Source: Acidobacteriota bacterium (lineage in GTDB: Bacteria > Actinomycetota > Acidimicrobiia > ATN3). From it: 59,795 nt of DNA. Below, in pieces: positions 17,212 to 26,741 of this stretch. Every line of letters begins with the position of its first letter. Within the stretch, counting starts at the first letter, position 1. The stretch is taken from assembly GCA_003577105.1 (NCBI GenBank), contig QEUQ01000004.1, forward strand, positions 86,156 through 145,950. The letters are read 5' to 3'. Both the position numbers and the translations under genes were made by a program. The notes under the pieces are model-generated. The model searched no databases. It had not been told where the DNA came from and saw only the letters and a program-made list of their open reading frames with translations.

Positions 17212-18771
17212 TTACTCCTCGGACGAGAACGGATCTGGAGGGGTCCATGGCGCCTCGCCTGCCCGAACATCAGCAGCGGCCGACCGGTCCTTCAGCTCAT
17301 CCCAATAGGAGGTGTCCTCGATAAGTGAGAGATCATCTGAGACCAGAAGCAGCTGCCCGGAATCGGCCACCAAGTCAGCCCACATGTGAATCTGCTCCTC
17401 GGTCAGCCGGGTGTCCGTCTTGCGAAGCATCACGCAATCCGGATCATTGACCCACAGCCGCCTGTGCATCGCGGCCCTGGCGCATGTGTTCCTGTAGGCA
17501 CTCTGAGTTGAAGGTAGTGACTCCGTGAGCCCCTCGACTTGCACTTCGGGCTCCCAATAGGGCGCGACGTCTTGGCCGATTCGCATCGCGTCGACCACTC
17601 CAATAGCGGGCCAGAGGGGCATGCCGCAGCCGAGAAGTATGGTCTCGTCGCCAGCCCCTCTTCTAATCGCTTCCAAGCCGAGTTTGAGCGCCTCGGCTTT
17701 GGTTGCCGGCCCAGACCGGACGCCCTCCATCGCGGCGGCATAGGTGAAATCCAGCTTGAGGTACCTGTAGCCCGACTCCACCAGCCCTCTGGCGGTCGCC
17801 TCTATCCAAGATTGAACTTCTGGCAAGGTCGTATCCAGCGCGTAGCCGAGCGCTCCCTCACCCCAATTCGGATTGACGACTGCCGGAATTCGCGAGCCGT
17901 CAGCCTGACGAGCGAGCCAATCCTCGTTGTAAGAGGAGGCGTCTGGAAAGAGGGCGAACGGTGCGTACCAGATGCCCGGAATCATGCCGGCGTCATCGAT
18001 CCGTCGGGCCAATGGTGCTATGCCTGAAGGGAACTTCTCGTTGGTCTCGATCCAATCACCAATCGCTCGCTGGTATCCATCGTCGAGTTGAAATAAGTCA
18101 AAGCCAAAGCGCTCAGCCGCGTCCGCGAGGTTTTGATCAAACGCTGCCTCGGTGATGTCATGGAAATAGTGATACCAAGAGCACCAACCTGAAATGTGGG
18201 GCATTGAGGCCCTGGCATCGCTTCCAGCTTCGACCATGAACGCGCCTAGAAGATCGCCGCTATCTTCGCTCGGTACTCGCCCGGCTACATAGAAGCTCTC
18301 TAGCTTGTCGCCCCGCGAAAAGCTGCCTCCCGACAAGTCGAGCACCGCCTCGAATCCGCTCGGCGTGATGTAGATGGTTCCGTTCGCCCGCCGGCAATGC
18401 GGAAAACCGGCCAATCCGGCTTCGTAATAGATGAACTGTGAGGACTCCCCGACTACCTCGATATCGTCTGGTGGGCGTCGAATCGAATGCTGCACATCGG
18501 CGAGAACCTCTACAGCCGAGCGCTCCACGGGGCCATTGGCGCGGTCCTCACCGGCAAAGCTCCAAGACTGGTAGCCATTCCTCAGATACCGCCCGCCTCT
18601 GCCGGGACCACCGACGAATGCGAGACCGATTGAGTCAAACATGCCGCCCGGATGCGTCCAGTCGAAGCGGGTCCAGATGCCGTCTTTGGTTTCGGAGACG
18701 ATTCCCTCTGCCGGCAGCCGCTCGACTCCCTCAGGTCCTCGAACTACAACGCTCTCGAGCTCAGCGGTCAA
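17212..18771 (-). CDS. alpha-galactosidase, glycoside hydrolase family 36
   Basis: About 519 residues, cytoplasmic, closely resembling the Thermotoga GalA type. Seen: GWCSWYHYFHDIT, FQLDDGYQRAIGDW, the nucleophile motif YRYLKLDFTYAA, the acid/base motif MRIGQDVAPYW and the late block RRLWVNDPDCVMLR. It should cleave terminal alpha-galactosides from oligosaccharides or glycolipids. The reading frame is open far into dxs, but similarity begins only at LTAELESVVV, so the TTG at 18771 is taken as start, overlapping the dxs stop by 11 nt. That overlap implies co-expression with dxs although the two pathways are unrelated. No sugar transporter is nearby. Confidence 0.9.
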   Translation of the reverse strand: MTAELESVVVRGPEGVERLPAEGIVSETKDGIWTRFDWTHPGGMFDSIGLAFVGGPGRGGRYLRNGYQSWSFAGEDRANGPVERSAVEVLADVQHSIRRPPDDIEVVGESSQFIYYEAGLAGFPHCRRANGTIYITPSGFEAVLDLSGGSFSRGDKLESFYVAGRVPSEDSGDLLGAFMVEAGSDARASMPHISGWCSWYHYFHDITEAAFDQNLADAAERFGFDLFQLDDGYQRAIGDWIETNEKFPSGIAPLARRIDDAGMIPGIWYAPFALFPDASSYNEDWLARQADGSRIPAVVNPNWGEGALGYALDTTLPEVQSWIEATARGLVESGYRYLKLDFTYAAAMEGVRSGPATKAEALKLGLEAIRRGAGDETILLGCGMPLWPAIGVVDAMRIGQDVAPYWEPEVQVEGLTESLPSTQSAYRNTCARAAMHRRLWVNDPDCVMLRKTDTRLTEEQIHMWADLVADSGQLLLVSDDLSLIEDTSYWDELKDRSAAADVRAGEAPWTPPDPFSSEE

Positions 18772-20593
18772 CGGCTTCTTGAACCTTCGAGGCGATTCCT
18801 TCGGCGTCCAGACCGAGGCGCTCAAACCAGATGTCCTGCGAGGCGTGCTCCAGGAAGCGGTCGGGAACACCGATGCGCAAGACAGGAACCGTGACCCCTG
18901 CGTCGCCAAGTACCTCGGCTACTCCCGATCCAAAACCACCGGTTAGGACGTTGTCTTCCGCTGTTACGACCAAGGTCGAGTCTGCGGCCCATTCGACCAG
19001 ACGCGGATCCATTGGCTTGACGTAGCGGCAGTTCACTACGGAAACCTCGATGCCATCTGCCGCTAGTTTCTCGGCCGCGTCGATGGAATTGGCGACCATC
19101 TTTCCGGTGGCCAGTATTAGGGCCTGCTGCCCTTCACGCAGGACTTCCCATTCACCGATTGGAACTTCTGAAGCCGGACGCTCGGGCGTGGCTGGGACTT
19201 GCCCTTTGGGAAAGCGAATCGCGAACGGACCATCGTGATTGACCGCTGTCATGAACAGGTCCCGGAGTTCCCACTCATCTCGTGGCGCGGCAATGACCAT
19301 GTTCGGCATTGCCCTCAGATAGGTCAGGTCGAAAATGCCGTGGTGCGACGGACCGTCGTCGCCTGTAATTCCGGCGCGATCGAGGACAAAAGTGACGGGC
19401 AGGCCGTGGAGGCACACATCCAAAAGGACCTGGTCGTATGCACGCTGCAGGAACGTCGAATAGACGGCCACGACTGGGTGAAGCCCACCCATTGCCAGAC
19501 CGGCTGCAAAGGTCGTTGCATACTGCTCGGCTATTCCGACGTCATAGGCACGGTCGGGGAGTTTTTCGCCGAACTTCCCGATTCCCGTTGGTGAGGCCAT
19601 CGCCGCCGTGATGCCGACGATTTCCTCATGCTCCTCGGCAGCATCGCAAAGAGCCTCGGTGAAGACAGCGGTCCAGGTACGGCCTGCCTGAGGAAGCTTC
19701 TTGCCGGTGGCAGGGTCGAACTTGCCCAGTGCGTGGTGCTTCTCGAGCTCGTCTTCGACAGCCGGCGTGTAGCCGTGGCCCTTCTCAGTGACCACATGCA
19801 ACAGCACCGGCCCCTCGATCTCAGCGGCAAGGCGAATGTCGCGCTCGAGTTCGGCGATGTCATGACCATCGATCGGCCCCGCGTAGTAGAAGCCGAGATC
19901 CTCGAAAAGCACTTGGGGTGCAACGAGCTGCTTCAGTCCCTGCTTGACTCGTTTCGCCTCGCGGGCAAGGGAGTCGCCGATCCGGGGAACTTCCTTGAGC
20001 CGGTTCTCGATGCGCGCCTTTGCCCTGCGGTATCTAGGGTCAAAACGAAGATGTGCGAGATGCGCCGATAGCCCCCCCACCGTCGGCTGGTAGCTACGGC
20101 CATTGTCATTGAGGATGACCAGGATGTCGTCTTCGGACTCACCGATGTTGTTGAGAGCCTCAAGGGCGACTCCGCCGGTAAGCGCGCCGTCCCCAATCAC
20201 CACTACAACCTTGCCTTCAGCCGTCTTTGCAAGACCGGCGGCATAGGCAAGTGACCCCGAAGCGTGGCTGTTCTCGATCAGATCATGTGGTGACTCTGCC
20301 CTGTTTGGATATCCTGACAAGCCCCCCGCTTGGCGCAGGGTGTCGAAGCGGCCTGCCCTGCCGGTGAGGATCTTGTGGACATACGCCTGGTGCCCGGTAT
20401 CCCAAATGATCGGGTCACGGGGACTGTCGAAAACCCGGTGGATAGCGATAGTCAGCTCGACTACCCCGAGATTTGGGCCCAAGTGACCACCGGTCTTCGA
20501 GACTGAGTCAATTAGGAAGAGCCGGATCTCGTGCGCGAGTAGATTCAGCGCGTTCTCGTCGAGCGCCTTGAGCTCATCCAAGCTCTCAATCAT
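18761..20593 (-). CDS. dxs: 1-deoxy-D-xylulose-5-phosphate synthase
   Basis: A 610-residue thiamine-diphosphate enzyme that condenses pyruvate with glyceraldehyde 3-phosphate, the first step of the MEP isoprenoid pathway, which also feeds the undecaprenyl carrier used by the wall genes here. Motifs: GGHLGPNLGVVELTIA and the TPP site GDGALTGGVALEALNN in the first domain; VGITAAMASPTG and the catalytic-region EQYATTFAAGLA in the second; and a transketolase C-terminal domain. Length is normal. It begins 15 nt after the P-type ATPase gene ends... on the minus strand it is followed by the overlapping GH36 gene. Confidence 0.97.
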   Translation of the reverse strand: MIESLDELKALDENALNLLAHEIRLFLIDSVSKTGGHLGPNLGVVELTIAIHRVFDSPRDPIIWDTGHQAYVHKILTGRAGRFDTLRQAGGLSGYPNRAESPHDLIENSHASGSLAYAAGLAKTAEGKVVVVIGDGALTGGVALEALNNIGESEDDILVILNDNGRSYQPTVGGLSAHLAHLRFDPRYRRAKARIENRLKEVPRIGDSLAREAKRVKQGLKQLVAPQVLFEDLGFYYAGPIDGHDIAELERDIRLAAEIEGPVLLHVVTEKGHGYTPAVEDELEKHHALGKFDPATGKKLPQAGRTWTAVFTEALCDAAEEHEEIVGITAAMASPTGIGKFGEKLPDRAYDVGIAEQYATTFAAGLAMGGLHPVVAVYSTFLQRAYDQVLLDVCLHGLPVTFVLDRAGITGDDGPSHHGIFDLTYLRAMPNMVIAAPRDEWELRDLFMTAVNHDGPFAIRFPKGQVPATPERPASEVPIGEWEVLREGQQALILATGKMVANSIDAAEKLAADGIEVSVVNCRYVKPMDPRLVEWAADSTLVVTAEDNVLTGGFGSGVAEVLGDAGVTVPVLRIGVPDRFLEHASQDIWFERLGLDAEGIASKVQEAVDR

Positions 20594-20608
20594 GTATGGC
20601 CTGCCATT

Positions 20609-22975
20609 TCAACTTGATCCGATCTTATCGCCCTTGCGCCTGGCCCCCGCGCTCTGAGCAAGACGCCACCCGATCTCGAGGAGGCTGCAAGCCACCGCCG
20701 CGACCACGGCTGTCTCCACTGCGATTTCGGGCGGAAGAAGTGTCAGGGCGTAGAAGCTCCTAATAGGTGGTACGACTAGAACCAAGAGAACTGTTCCCAC
20801 CATTGAGGCAATCAGCGCGATTTTCCAGGGCCTGAATGGGCGAGCGAGAAGACCGAGAATCCAGAGGCCGCAAGTCACGAGCGTCAGCGATGCGGCGGTC
20901 TGAGCGACTTCGAGCTCGGGGGGACCGGTCCAGCGCACGAGCCCGTACGCGACGAAGGTTGCGGCGGCTGCTACAAGTCCCGCTGGAACCGAAAACTGAA
21001 GAACCCGGCGCACGAAGCCGAGCCGCGCCCTGCGCGAATTCGGAGCGAGAGAGAGAAAGAATCCGGGGATTCCAATTGTCACCGCCCCCACAATGGTTAG
21101 GTGGCGAGGGAGAAACGGAAACGGCATCGCGAGCACCCCAACCGTCAGCGCGAGGAGCATCACATAGGTCGACTTGGTGAGAAACAAGTTGGCCGTCCGC
21201 TCGATGTTGGCAATCACTCGCCGGCCTTCAGCTACGACCCCTGGCATTGTTGCGAACTTCGAGTCCAGTAGGACCAGCTGCGCGACGGCGCGACTTGCCG
21301 CCGATCCGGAGCCCATTGCAATGCCGATGTCGGAGTCCTTGAGAGCCAGAGCATCGTTGACGCCATCGCCGGTCATCGCAACTGTGTGCCCCCGGCTCTG
21401 CAACGCGCTGACCATCGCACGTTTTTGATCGGGCGTTACTCGCCCAAAGACGCGCTGGGTCTCCATGACTTCGGCGAGGTCGTCAGGGTCGTCGGGAAGA
21501 TCACGCGCGTCAACCGGGCTTTCAGCGCCCTCAATTCCGAGGCGAGATGCGATCGCTCCCACTGTTCTTGGATTGTCCCCTGAGATGATGCGGAGGCTCA
21601 CACCTTGCTCAGAGAAGAACTCGAGAGTGTCCGGTGCATCAGCGCGAATCCGCTCAGCCAGCATCACCAATGCAACGGGGCGAAGCCCCTTTGGGAGCTT
21701 CGGCGGCTCTAGTTTCCCATCGCTGCGGGCCAGCGCGATGACCCGACTACCGGAGTCTGATATCCGATCAGCTTCAGCTCTTGCATCTGAATCCGGTGGC
21801 AGGACGATTTCCGGCGCTCCCATTACCCAGGTGCCGCGACCCTCAAAGGCGACACCGCTCCACTTGCGCGCTGAAGAAAACGGCGCGGTCTCGAGCACTT
21901 CGAACTTGCCAGCTGGAGGCTCGCCAAACTTCTCGATGATTGCCTGAAGCGAATTGTTCGGGTTCGGCTCAGCCTCGCCCATCGCGCCGAGCACTTCGCC
22001 GATCTCTGCCTCCGCATGCCTGCCACCGCCAAGTACGAGCATGCGTTCATACTCCGATCGGCCCTCTGTGAGGGTTCCGGTCTTGTCGAGGCAGACGACG
22101 TCGACACGTGCCAGTCCCTCAACGGCAGAAAGCTCCTGAACCAGTACTTGCCGCCGCCCGAGACGTAGCACCGCTAGCGCCATGGCCATGCTGGTCAGCA
22201 ATACGAGCCCCTCTGGAACCATGCCGACCACTCCCGCAACTGATCCGCTAACGGCTTCGCGCCAGTCCTCGTGCGCCCGCGACTGGCTAATGATCAACAG
22301 AATCCCTGTGGGCACCAGCGCCCACGTTATGTACTTGAGGATTTGGTCAATCCCCGACCGCAGTTCTGACTTGGTCAGAGCAAAGCGCTTGGCCTTAACC
22401 GCGAGATCCTGTGCGTACGAGTCGGCACCAACGGCGGTGGCTTCAATTAGGCCACTGCCCGCCACGACGAAACTGCCTGACATCACTGCATCGCCTGACT
22501 CCTTCGCGACCGAATCTGACTCGCCGGTCAGCAGAGATTCGTCGAGCTCGAGCCCGCGGGACTCGATCACCACGCCATCGACGGGAACCTGGTCGCCGGT
22601 GCCCAAATCGACCAGGTCGCCCAGGACCAAATCCTCGCTGAGAAGTTCGACTGTCTCGCCGTCGCGAATTGCCTGCACCTTCGGTGCTGCGAGAATTACC
22701 AGCTTGTCGAGGGTCCACTTCGCGCGGAGTTCCTGAATGATCCCTATCAGCGCGTTGGTGAAGAGCACGATTCCAAAGAGCGCGTCCTGAATTGGACCGA
22801 CGACAACAATCACGGCAAAGAGGGATCCGAGAATCGCATTGAAGCGAGTAAAGATGTTTCCCTTGAGGATCTGCGAGACCGAGCGGCTCGATTGCTGATC
22901 GACCCGGTTCACCTCGCCCCGGGCTATACGTTCGCTGACCTCTGCGGAGCTGAGCCCCGTGTACTTTGGCGCCAT
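20609..22975 (-). CDS. ctpE: cation-transporting P-type ATPase, CtpE-like
   Basis: 788 residues. Motifs: actuator LTGESDSV, membrane motif GMVPEGLVLLTSMAMA, phosphorylation site DKTGTLTEG and hinge MTGDGVNDALALKDSDIGIA. There is no N-terminal heavy-metal domain, and the PEGL motif in the fourth helix points away from copper or zinc exporters. It resembles mycobacterial CtpE, a calcium importer linked to envelope integrity; calcium as substrate is therefore an inference from family. About ten membrane helices are visible, with a six-helix C-terminal block. It lies upstream of dxs on the same strand. Confidence 0.88.
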   Translation of the reverse strand: MAPKYTGLSSAEVSERIARGEVNRVDQQSSRSVSQILKGNIFTRFNAILGSLFAVIVVVGPIQDALFGIVLFTNALIGIIQELRAKWTLDKLVILAAPKVQAIRDGETVELLSEDLVLGDLVDLGTGDQVPVDGVVIESRGLELDESLLTGESDSVAKESGDAVMSGSFVVAGSGLIEATAVGADSYAQDLAVKAKRFALTKSELRSGIDQILKYITWALVPTGILLIISQSRAHEDWREAVSGSVAGVVGMVPEGLVLLTSMAMALAVLRLGRRQVLVQELSAVEGLARVDVVCLDKTGTLTEGRSEYERMLVLGGGRHAEAEIGEVLGAMGEAEPNPNNSLQAIIEKFGEPPAGKFEVLETAPFSSARKWSGVAFEGRGTWVMGAPEIVLPPDSDARAEADRISDSGSRVIALARSDGKLEPPKLPKGLRPVALVMLAERIRADAPDTLEFFSEQGVSLRIISGDNPRTVGAIASRLGIEGAESPVDARDLPDDPDDLAEVMETQRVFGRVTPDQKRAMVSALQSRGHTVAMTGDGVNDALALKDSDIGIAMGSGSAASRAVAQLVLLDSKFATMPGVVAEGRRVIANIERTANLFLTKSTYVMLLALTVGVLAMPFPFLPRHLTIVGAVTIGIPGFFLSLAPNSRRARLGFVRRVLQFSVPAGLVAAAATFVAYGLVRWTGPPELEVAQTAASLTLVTCGLWILGLLARPFRPWKIALIASMVGTVLLVLVVPPIRSFYALTLLPPEIAVETAVVAAVACSLLEIGWRLAQSAGARRKGDKIGSS

Positions 22976-23033
22976 TGCGTTGACAGGGTACTAAGTGATC
23001 GCAGCCGTGGCGTCGCTATTGCCCCTTACTCGG

Positions 23034-24776
23034 CTAAGTTGCGCACTCTCCCCGGCCGAGCTTGACCTGGAACTGCTCGAGCTCATCCCAATCGACGTAG
23101 TCATCGGGTGCATCGGCGACCGATCGGATTCTCGCGATCTCCTCGAGCGACTCCGCGATTGATTTGGCACCGATTCGCTTGACCCACCCTTTGAAGTCCT
23201 CCCCGTCTTGCCGCTCGTCGAGATACTTCCTAACAAGCGCGGCCACGACCTCAGGGGCGCGCTTCGCGCCCACTCGCAGAGTGCGTTTTCCAAATTCGAC
23301 GTGCTCTTCACCGATGATCCCGCCACCAAGGAAGAGCTGATATCCAGGGGCCGAGTTGCCGTCGATGCGTCGTTCCAAGCCCATGAAACCGATGTCTGAA
23401 ATGTGATGCTGCCCGCAGGAATTTGAGCACCCTGAGATGTTTATGCTGATGCCGTCGACACCGCCCAAGCCCTCGGCATCGAGGTGATCTCCAACTGCTT
23501 TGGCAAGTCCGCGGCTCTGGGTCACAGCAAGATTGCAGGTATCGGCACCGGGGCACGAGACCACGTCGCGAATCCGACCGATGCGCGCCATTTTGTTGGA
23601 TTCGAGAATCTCATAAATTGCCGGCAGCTGACTCTCGGGAACGTCTCTGATGGCGAGGTTCTGTCGCTGAGTCAAGCGGATGTCGCCGCTTCCGTAGTTG
23701 CGCGCGATTCCGGCCACTGCTCTGAACTGCGAGGCCGTGAGGTCGCCGAGGCGCATCGTCGCGAACGCGACGTGCAGCCCGTCTTGACGCTGCGGGATCG
23801 TGTTGGACTGAAGCCAAGCCTCGTAGCCATCGCCGTCAACCCTCTTGGGAATCGAGGGGGCGGGAGTCTCTCGCTCACTATCACCGAAAGCATCAGGGTC
23901 CAAGCCCTTTGGAATTCCGTGAGGCGCGAGCGGGCCGACGACGGAACGCATCTTGTTTCGCTCCGTGAAGACCGCCTGGCGAAAGTCCTCAATCCCCATT
24001 GAGTCCACAACCCACTTCATGCGGGCCCGCAAGTGATTGGTTCGGATTCCGGTGCGGTCGAAGACTCTCAAGATCGACTCAATCGTGATAATCAGGTCTT
24101 CGAATGGAGTGAATGGCTCGAGCAACTGGGCTGGAAATGGGTTTGCGCCCAGTCCGCCACCGACTACGAGTTTGAATCCAAACTCTCCGTCTGGCGAGCG
24201 CGTCGCAATCGCGCCTATGTCGTTGATCATGCCCTGACCGCAATCATTCTCACAGCCAGAGAAATTGATCTTGAACTTCCGGGGAAGCCGCTGGCTAAGC
24301 GGATGGCGCAGCAAGAACTTGGTTGTCTCTCTCGCCCAGGCGGTGACGTCGAAGAGCTCGGTCCTGCAGACTCCTGCCAGCGGGCAACCGACGATGTTTC
24401 GGACCGTATCCCCGCAAGCCTCTCGAGTAGTCATTCCAACGCTGGCGATGAGGCGCATCGCGTCGGGAGTTCGTTCGAGTGGCACGAAATGCAGCTGCAC
24501 ATTTTGACGGGTCGTGATGTGTCCGAAGCCCCTGCCGTACTCCTCTGCTATATGCGCAAGCATGTCGAGCTGCTCAGCATTGACCCGACCGTGAGGGATC
24601 TTGACCCGGACCATCTGAAGGTTGTTCCCCTGACGGATCCCGTAGATCCCGTTTGTCAAGCGGATCGGCCGGAAGACCTCCTCGTCGAGCCGGCCCTCTA
24701 GGTAATCGGTTACCTGGCTCTCGAAGCGGTCGAGTTCGAGGGCAATCTCAGGGGCAAGCTCGACTGCGAGCGCCAT
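23034..24776 (-). CDS. sir: assimilatory sulfite (or nitrite) reductase, siroheme/4Fe-4S
   Basis: 580 residues with the duplicated ferredoxin-like/siroheme architecture of NirA/SirA enzymes. The cofactor ligands appear in the second half as SCPGADTCNLAV and SGCSNSCGQHHISD (C-x5-C ... C-x3-C). The first half keeps a parallel set, GCPLAGVC and SGCENDCGQG, as in other bacterial members. It would reduce sulfite to sulfide with electrons from ferredoxin. Sulfite rather than nitrite is favoured because it follows cysH and sat in the same operon, 2 nt after the sat stop. It is the last gene of the operon. Confidence 0.92.
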   Translation of the reverse strand: MALAVELAPEIALELDRFESQVTDYLEGRLDEEVFRPIRLTNGIYGIRQGNNLQMVRVKIPHGRVNAEQLDMLAHIAEEYGRGFGHITTRQNVQLHFVPLERTPDAMRLIASVGMTTREACGDTVRNIVGCPLAGVCRTELFDVTAWARETTKFLLRHPLSQRLPRKFKINFSGCENDCGQGMINDIGAIATRSPDGEFGFKLVVGGGLGANPFPAQLLEPFTPFEDLIITIESILRVFDRTGIRTNHLRARMKWVVDSMGIEDFRQAVFTERNKMRSVVGPLAPHGIPKGLDPDAFGDSERETPAPSIPKRVDGDGYEAWLQSNTIPQRQDGLHVAFATMRLGDLTASQFRAVAGIARNYGSGDIRLTQRQNLAIRDVPESQLPAIYEILESNKMARIGRIRDVVSCPGADTCNLAVTQSRGLAKAVGDHLDAEGLGGVDGISINISGCSNSCGQHHISDIGFMGLERRIDGNSAPGYQLFLGGGIIGEEHVEFGKRTLRVGAKRAPEVVAALVRKYLDERQDGEDFKGWVKRIGAKSIAESLEEIARIRSVADAPDDYVDWDELEQFQVKLGRGECAT

Positions 24777-24778
24777 GT

Positions 24779-25936
24779 TTACCTCCTCGCGTAGGCTTCG
24801 ACTAGTACCTCGGCCACCTCGGGACGGCTGAATTCGCCGGGCGGCGATTCGCCCTCCCCAAGCATTTCCCTCACCTTCGTGCCCGACAAGTGAACCCTCT
24901 CATCGGGTCCGTGCGGGCAGGTCTTGTCGGATCCCATCTGATTGCAGGCCCTGCAGAAGAAGGCATGCTCAAACATGAGCGGTGTGATACCGAGCTCCGC
25001 CGGGTCGAAATTGTCGAAGAACAACTGTGCTTCGTAGGTGCCGTAGTAGTCGCCGACTCCCGCATGGTCGCGCCCGACAATGAAATGCGTAGCTCCGTAG
25101 TTCCGCCTTATCAGAGCGTGATGTATTGCCTCTTTCGGCCCCGCGTAGCGCATGGGCGCCGGAAGGCAGGCGATTATCGCCCGGTCCTGAGGGAAGTACT
25201 TCTCGAAAAGGACCTCATAGCAGCGCATCCGTACGTCCGCGGGAATGTCGTCTTCCTTGGTTGCGCCAACCAGCGGGTGGAGCATCAGGCCGTCGACAAG
25301 TTCGAGGGCGCACTTGCAGAGGTACTCGTGGGCCCTATGAACCGGATTGCGCGTCTGGAAGGCGACGATCGTGCTCCAGTTCCTGCGCTCGAACTCGGCC
25401 CTTGTCTCAGTTGGTGTGTACGGAAACCCGGGGAATGGCGCAGCCGGCTCATCGAGCACCTGAAGCTCGCCGCCTATTCGGTATTCACCTGCCTCGAGCA
25501 CCACCTTCGCGCCGGGATGCGCGGGGTCAGCCGACTTGAAAACGGCCTCACACTCGGCGACGGGATCGACCTTGTAGACATCTTCGATTCGCATGATCGC
25601 GATCGCTCCGGCATCACCGTAAGTAAGCGCGATCTCCTCTTCGCCCGAAAGCCGGTTTGCCTCAGTTTCGGTAGCCGAGAGCGTGATCGGAAGCGTCCAA
25701 ATGAGGCCCGAGTCGAGGCGGTTACCGGCCAAGATCGAGTTGTAGTCACGCTCGGTGACAAATCCGCGCAGAGGGCTGTATGCGCCCGTTGCCAAGAGCC
25801 CGAGATCCCAGAATTCCCGTTCGTCGAGTTCTTTCGATTTCAGTCCAGACGCGAACTCAGCAAGAAGGTCGCGCTCCTTGTGAGGCACAACCAGATTGAC
25901 GAGTGTCCCTCCGTGAGGTGGCTCAAGAGTCGGCAT
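24779..25936 (-). CDS. sat: ATP sulfurylase (sulfate adenylyltransferase)
   Basis: A 385-residue enzyme that makes adenosine 5'-phosphosulfate (APS) from ATP and sulfate. Motifs: QTRNPVHRAHE and GRDHAGVGDYYG, both ATP/APS-binding, plus a C-terminal zinc-type site CRACNQMGSDKTC-PHG. It is the homo-oligomeric Sat type rather than CysD/CysN, and has no fused APS kinase domain. The ATG at 25936 is chosen because similarity starts there; it overlaps the cysH stop by 14 nt. Sat followed by an iron-sulfur APS reductase means the pathway can skip PAPS. Confidence 0.96.
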   Translation of the reverse strand: MPTLEPPHGGTLVNLVVPHKERDLLAEFASGLKSKELDEREFWDLGLLATGAYSPLRGFVTERDYNSILAGNRLDSGLIWTLPITLSATETEANRLSGEEEIALTYGDAGAIAIMRIEDVYKVDPVAECEAVFKSADPAHPGAKVVLEAGEYRIGGELQVLDEPAAPFPGFPYTPTETRAEFERRNWSTIVAFQTRNPVHRAHEYLCKCALELVDGLMLHPLVGATKEDDIPADVRMRCYEVLFEKYFPQDRAIIACLPAPMRYAGPKEAIHHALIRRNYGATHFIVGRDHAGVGDYYGTYEAQLFFDNFDPAELGITPLMFEHAFFCRACNQMGSDKTCPHGPDERVHLSGTKVREMLGEGESPPGEFSRPEVAEVLVEAYARR

Positions 25937-26615
25937 GCAGCCCGCACTCGGTCTTCTCGAACGCTGCCCACCGGCCCGAGCGTGGATCCTCACCAGGTGC
26001 TACTGCCTTGGTACAAGGGGCGCACCCGATTGACGGATAGCCCCTGTCGTGCAGCGGGTTGTAGATCACGTCGTTGGCCTGTATGTAGTCCCAAACTTCG
26101 TCCTCGGTCCAACGGACCAGCGGATTGAACTTGTAGAGGCCGAATCGCTCATCCCATGTGAAGTTTGGGGAATTGGCGCGAGTCGGGGCTTGGTCGCGGC
26201 GAATCCCCGTGATCCAAGCGTCGTACTTGGCAAGCGTCTGCTCCAGCGGAACCACCTTGTTTAGATTGCAGCAGGCCCCAGGATCAGAAAGGTAGAGCTG
26301 GCGCCCATGCTTCTCGGCCTGGGCCATGATGCTCAGCTCGGGGTGGACCACCTCAAAACTCAGGTTGTACCGATCGCTCAGCCTTCGCTGAGTCTCCTCT
26401 GTCTCCCAGAAAAGAAAACCTGTGTCCAGGGAGAAGACCTGTATTTCATCTGTGATTTTCGAGACCATATCGACTAGGGCAACGTCCTCGGCCCCAAACG
26501 AACAAGCAAGTGCGATCTTCGACGGCTCGAAGCGCCCGATGGCAAACTCGATGATTTCCTGAGGAGTTGCGTCCTCTAGCTTCTGGTCTTCCTCTTCGAC
26601 CGTGACAGTGCTCAA
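25923..26615 (-). CDS. cysH: APS reductase, assimilatory 4Fe-4S type
   Basis: A 230-residue reductase of the PAPS/APS family. It has the iron-sulfur cysteine pairs C115-C116 (DPGACCNLNK) and C198-C201 (GCAPCTKA), which mark APS rather than PAPS reductases, and the catalytic C-terminal motif KTECGLH (C224). The P-loop-like SFGAEDVAL and the DTGFLFWET motif are intact. It produces sulfite from APS using thioredoxin. The TTG start at 26615 is set by an excellent GGAGGGA site (26621-26627); longer frames would run into the divergent regulator's promoter. First gene of cysH-sat-sir. Confidence 0.94.
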   Translation of the reverse strand: MSTVTVEEEDQKLEDATPQEIIEFAIGRFEPSKIALACSFGAEDVALVDMVSKITDEIQVFSLDTGFLFWETEETQRRLSDRYNLSFEVVHPELSIMAQAEKHGRQLYLSDPGACCNLNKVVPLEQTLAKYDAWITGIRRDQAPTRANSPNFTWDERFGLYKFNPLVRWTEDEVWDYIQANDVIYNPLHDRGYPSIGCAPCTKAVAPGEDPRSGRWAAFEKTECGLHADS

Positions 26616-26670
26616 GATTCTCCCTCCTGGGGGGTGCTGTTCCGCTGGACGGACGTGCTCGCTGTCACCT

Positions 26671-26705
26671 AGTCTATAAATCCCGACTAAACTACTCAAC
26701 TTTAG
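26671..26705 (-). promoter_or_regulatory. predicted cysH promoter with inverted-repeat operator
   Basis: Minus-strand TTGAGT (26699-26694) and TAGACT (26676-26671) are spaced by 17 bp, giving a leader of about 50 nt before cysH. The inverted repeat CTAAA-N9-TTTAG (26687-26705) overlaps the -35. It lies between cysH and the divergent Rrf2 gene and is the natural candidate for Rrf2 binding. Confidence 0.5.
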
Positions 26706-26741
26706 ATACGCTGCGTACGTGAAAGCTGGTGGAATGCTGCC

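Noticed and set aside
23034-24776. Duplicated cofactor cysteines in both halves of the sulfite reductase as a novelty
   Set aside because: N-terminal GCPLAGVC and SGCxxDC-like motifs are known from other bacterial nitrite/sulfite reductases.
24890-26128. 412-codon plus-strand frame opposite sat and cysH
   Set aside because: Antisense to two well-supported genes; no motif or ribosome site.
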